A DNA stretch of 64,000 bases from an uncultured archaeon (GTDB taxonomy: Archaea; Thermoproteota; Nitrososphaeria; JACIWG01). The stretch lies in the NCBI GenBank assembly GCA_938034445.1, contig CALHLD010000010.1, forward strand, positions 1 to 64,000, in the 5' to 3' direction. The notes under the pieces were generated by a model, which saw only the letters and a program-made list of their open reading frames with translations, searched no databases and was not told the DNA's origin. Shown piece after piece: positions 61,553 to 64,000 of this stretch. The position numbers were made by a program, and so were the translations under genes. Every line of letters begins with the position of its first letter. The first letter of the stretch is position 1.

Positions 61553-62803
61553 TTAAAAAAGTTTAGCTTTATAGCATAAGTCAAAGAGTGGGATTATCTT
61601 TATTTCGTCAACCTGTCCAAATTCGTTTCCAAGATATATTAATATTCCTTCTTTCATATCAAATTTTTTTATCACATATTTTAAATTTTTTAAGTCCCAG
61701 TCATAGACTTTTCTTCCAGCCTTAACTTCTATTGGAAGCCTTCCAACAATAAAGTCAATTTCTTTACTACCATCCCTCCAATAGTATTTTGCATCAAATA
61801 ATGATGCTACAATACATTCATAAAACTTTCCAGGTTCGATTTCATCTTTGTTAAATAGGCTGTAAATCAGGCACCAGTGATATGGATAAACTTTTCTCAG
61901 CTTTCTCGAGGTAACTAAAAGAGAACTTCTCAAATTCTTCACTATCCTGATAAGGTAAGAATTTTCAAGATAGTTAATATGTTCAATCAACGTCTTCTTT
62001 GATACTCTCAAGCTAGAAGAAAGCGAATCCAGATTAAGAATAAGTCCAGGCTGTGAATAGAAGATTTCCAACAAATTCAATAATAGACTTGAATTAACGT
62101 TCCTAAAGATTTCAGGTAAATCTTTTCTAACAACTTTTTCAACAACATTCGACCTTATATACTCTCTAACAAGTTGTTCACTCCATTCAACAACTTCAGG
62201 TAACGGTTTAAGAAGGTATTCCTCAAAAACCAGTTTAACATCATTCCTCCAAACATCCAGGTTATCTATTTTTCTTCCCTTTTTCAATTCAAAGAACTCT
62301 ATTAGGGAAAGAGGCTCCATTTTTATCAAAAAATATCTTCCAGCCAAATTTGATAGAGCTTCCTCTTCTATTAAGATGCTCGCTGAACCGGATACGATAA
62401 TTTTTAAATTTGGGAAATTGTCATAAAGTAATTTGATCTTCGAACTCCAATCCTTAAGCTTCTGAATTTCGTCAAAGAATAGGTAAACTTTCTCTTTCCT
62501 CCAATCAAATTTTGTTAAACTAGAGTATGTGTTTAAAAGATCAAATAAATCTTCAACCCTTTCATCAAAAGAGAAATAAAATATCCTTCTTGCTTCGACA
62601 CCATATTTAATCAAGTGTTCAATTAACTGGAAAATTAGGACACTTTTCCCAACCCTTCTTAAACCAGAAATTATAACAATCTGCCTATATTTTTCATTAA
62701 TAAAATCTAAAGCATTTTCAAAGACGTATCTCTTATACTCCTTTGCCTGTCTAACCTTTCCGTCGATCCACCATTCGTTTAATAGGGAAACTAATTTTTC
62801 CAT
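61553..62803 (-). CDS. AAA_14 / DUF4143 ATPase with nuclease-like C-terminus
   Basis: 416 residues. Walker A is SGLRRVGKSVLIFQLI, Walker B is VYLFFDEIQKLKDW, and IIVSGSASILIEEEALSNLAGRY is the sensor region, split here as IIVSGSASIL and NLAGRYFLIKMEPLSL. A winged-helix-like part is near LSSSLRVSKKTLIEHINYLE. The C-terminal DUF4143 ends with EIDFIVGRLPIEVKAG, a PD-(D/E)xK-like E-x(n)-E-x-K pattern. Such proteins are common in archaeal accessory regions; the role is unknown. It is close to the broken VapBC locus. Confidence 0.88.
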   Translation of the reverse strand: MEKLVSLLNEWWIDGKVRQAKEYKRYVFENALDFINEKYRQIVIISGLRRVGKSVLIFQLIEHLIKYGVEARRIFYFSFDERVEDLFDLLNTYSSLTKFDWRKEKVYLFFDEIQKLKDWSSKIKLLYDNFPNLKIIVSGSASILIEEEALSNLAGRYFLIKMEPLSLIEFFELKKGRKIDNLDVWRNDVKLVFEEYLLKPLPEVVEWSEQLVREYIRSNVVEKVVRKDLPEIFRNVNSSLLLNLLEIFYSQPGLILNLDSLSSSLRVSKKTLIEHINYLENSYLIRIVKNLRSSLLVTSRKLRKVYPYHWCLIYSLFNKDEIEPGKFYECIVASLFDAKYYWRDGSKEIDFIVGRLPIEVKAGRKVYDWDLKNLKYVIKKFDMKEGILIYLGNEFGQVDEIKIIPLFDLCYKAKLF

Positions 62804-62822
62804 TAAAAGTTTTTTATGGAAA

Positions 62823-63020
62823 CTAATATTTAAATTTTAAGTTCCATATAATTTTATTAAAGATTAATGGAAGATTTGCATGCATCCAAATATCTCCTGA
62901 TCCTTTACTCGTCCTTCCACCAAAGTACTTCCTAACATAAATCACCGTTTTCGTATCGATTTTGCTTATTTTTAGGGCCACATACCTTATATGCAATACT
63001 ACTCTTCTATCATATTTCAA
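62823..63020 (-). CDS. Small basic protein or gene fragment
   Basis: 65 residues from TTG 63020, 32 bases after the unknown gene upstream. It is basic and strand-rich (RRVVLHIRYVALKISKI, TKTVIYVRKYFGGRTSKGSG). It reads as a possible C-terminal fragment of a larger protein. There is no good ribosome binding site and no family known. Confidence 0.3.
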   Translation of the reverse strand: MKYDRRVVLHIRYVALKISKIDTKTVIYVRKYFGGRTSKGSGDIWMHANLPLIFNKIIWNLKFKY

Positions 63021-63052
63021 GCCTTTTTTGTTTGATTCAACCTATTTTAGTC

Positions 63053-63613
63053 TTATATTTTCTCCCAAATATTTTCTGTTAAACCTTTTAACTCAAGTTG
63101 GCCCTTAAGCTTTTCAATGATAGGTTGAAGGTTTTCCCACTCCTCTTCATTTAAAGGTGGAACACCCACCTTATCCACTATCGTTTTAATTAACCTTTTC
63201 GTATTCTCCTCCCCAGCCTCTGTTTTTGGTACAACAAGCCAAATATCGTAGAAGAGTGATGGCCTTAAAGCTCTAGGTATCTCAGCGAGAAGCTCCAAAA
63301 TTATGCTATCTTCGGTTTCGATTCCAGACCTGTAATGGACCTTCTTCATCGCCGCCAACACTAGGCTACCTGGGACAAAGAAGACGATCGCCATTTTTTT
63401 GATGAGTTGACTAACTGAAACCGCGACACCCTTCAACTCTATCCCTTCAAGGGCTGCTTTAGCCTCTTCTCTCTCGAGCTCCTTAAACGAAACATTCATT
63501 TTCTTTAGGATTTCTACTAAAGGCTTTCTAACAATGAATCCTAAACTAAAGCTCTTAGAGGCCTTATCGAGGAACCTCTTACTAACATATAATGTAAAAG
63601 GTTCTACTGGCAT
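63053..63613 (-). CDS. Protein of unknown function
   Basis: 186 residues from ATG 63613. The N-terminus (MPVEPFTLYVSKRFLDKAS) and KPLVEILKKMNVSFKELERE are followed by a hydrophobic stretch (MAIVFFVPGSLVLAAMKKV) and DSIILELLAEIPRALRPSLF. The C-terminal 60 residues are helical and acidic. It looks like a complete soluble protein with good codon use. I recognise no domain. A small ORF follows on the same strand. Confidence 0.55.
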   Translation of the reverse strand: MPVEPFTLYVSKRFLDKASKSFSLGFIVRKPLVEILKKMNVSFKELEREEAKAALEGIELKGVAVSVSQLIKKMAIVFFVPGSLVLAAMKKVHYRSGIETEDSIILELLAEIPRALRPSLFYDIWLVVPKTEAGEENTKRLIKTIVDKVGVPPLNEEEWENLQPIIEKLKGQLELKGLTENIWEKI

Positions 63614-63769
63614 ACTCTTATTATTTAAGATGTAGATTTAAATTTTATCATATTTTTATCGAAAATTGCGCTAAGCTAAAAATATCACTATATAATCGCC
63701 CTAGCTTGTTTAAGACCGAAGCTTGAATAATTCATCTCAAACAATCTTCTTTCATAAAACACTATTTTT

Positions 63770-63785
63770 AACTTTGATCAAAGTT
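63770..63785. promoter_or_regulatory. Perfect 16-base palindrome AACTTTGATCAAAGTT
   Basis: The site lies in a 335-base gap (63614-63948) that holds no gene I can support. It is about 155 bases upstream of the minus-strand start at 63613 and 164 bases upstream of the plus-strand start at 63949, near the middle of the divergent region. A regulator binding site is the likely reading. Confidence 0.4.
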
Positions 63786-63948
63786 TTCTAGAAAATATGC
63801 TTGAATCTCTTACAATTGATTCCTTTAATTACTGTTCATTTTGAAGATGATCTGGAGAATGGGGGTAGAAACCTAAAATTGGAAACCATGCTAAAAATTT
63901 TTTAAAAAAGAATATATTTATTAAAGAGTCTAACCATTTCCTGTAAAC

Positions 63949-64000
63949 ATGTATAGAGAAAGGCTTGAGGAGGCAAAGGAATTTGATGAAATTTTCTCTT
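63949..64000 (+). CDS. N-terminus of an unknown protein (partial)
   Basis: ATG 63949 opens a frame that runs off the window after 17 residues (MYRERLEEAKEFDEIFS). A TATA-like AATATATTTATTAAA at 63911-63925 lies about 30 bases upstream, which fits a leaderless message. Too short to identify. Confidence 0.4.
   Translation, partial: MYRERLEEAKEFDEIFS

Overview
The window is an A+T-rich archaeal chromosome segment with no rRNA, tRNA or CRISPR array that I could find. Archaeal housekeeping genes set the background: FEN-1, Pth2, deoxyhypusine synthase, the wybutosine protein Taw3, AMP phosphorylase, a Clp1-type polynucleotide kinase, an ESCRT-III (CdvB-family) protein, ThyX and a B12-dependent ribonucleotide reductase. 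Frequent TTG/GTG starts, TATA-like boxes close to start codons and the ESCRT-III gene suggest a TACK-type archaeon. I cannot place it more precisely. A tungsten-type aldehyde oxidoreductase, ferredoxin-type proteins and ferritins suggest an anaerobic or micro-oxic, possibly thermophilic life style (inference).

Layout. 1-1.4 kb: the end of a membrane protein, then a stretch of decayed genes. 1.4-10.3 kb: one tight plus-strand operon encoding a NurA-like nuclease, a HerA-like translocase, a roughly 1,400-residue P-loop ATPase, a DUF5591 (archaeosine-synthase-like) protein and a DpdA-like tRNA-guanine-transglycosylase homologue. I read this as a candidate DNA 7-deazaguanine modification and restriction system; it is the main finding. 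It is followed by a non-coding element with two interleaved inverted repeats. 10.5-16.6 kb: nucleotidyltransferase, DUF72-SWIM protein, FEN-1, AOR and a frame-broken secreted protein. 16.6-24.3 kb: ESCRT-III, Pth2, ferritin-like protein, an interrupted secreted protein, a membrane methyltransferase, NrdJ and ThyX. 24.3-31.4 kb: C69/secernin peptidase, PPC-domain protein, MgtC, an SCP2/Fe-alcohol-dehydrogenase pair, a frameshifted ClC channel and a zinc dehydrogenase.

31.4-38 kb is accessory in character: a second zinc dehydrogenase, an archaeal ATPase with repeated operator-like palindromes against its start codon, a HEPN/MNT pair, a ribbon-helix-helix regulator, an EamA transporter, a PH-domain protein, a NitrOD5-like protein and a LAGLIDADG-derived protein that seems to have lost its catalytic acid. 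38-48.7 kb: SPFH/zinc-ribbon protein with a partner, ferredoxin, a 25-codon ORF whose Shine-Dalgarno lies in a GNRA-type hairpin, Hsp20, HAD phosphatase, dolichol/phytol kinase-like protein, histidine phosphatase, rhomboid, AMP phosphorylase, Taw3, bacterioferritin-like protein and an Fe-S protein. 48.7-60.6 kb: deoxyhypusine synthase, GatZ-like protein, flavin reductase-like protein, cation/proton antiporter, MobB, MFS transporter, RNase Z-like hydrolase, DUF401 permease, polynucleotide kinase and a transglutaminase-like protein. 60.6-64 kb: a broken VapBC locus joined to a HAD fragment, an AAA_14/DUF4143 ATPase and unknown genes.

Co-operation visible in the order: the five-gene NurA-HerA-ATPase-DUF5591-DpdA operon; NrdJ and ThyX for DNA precursors; SCP2 with Fe-ADH; SPFH with its coiled-coil partner; HEPN with MNT. 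Short palindromes (ATCAAGCTTGAT pairs, ACACCATGGTRTC, TGATA-N6-TATCA, GTTCT-N5-AGAAC) recur near promoters and probably mark operators of local regulators.
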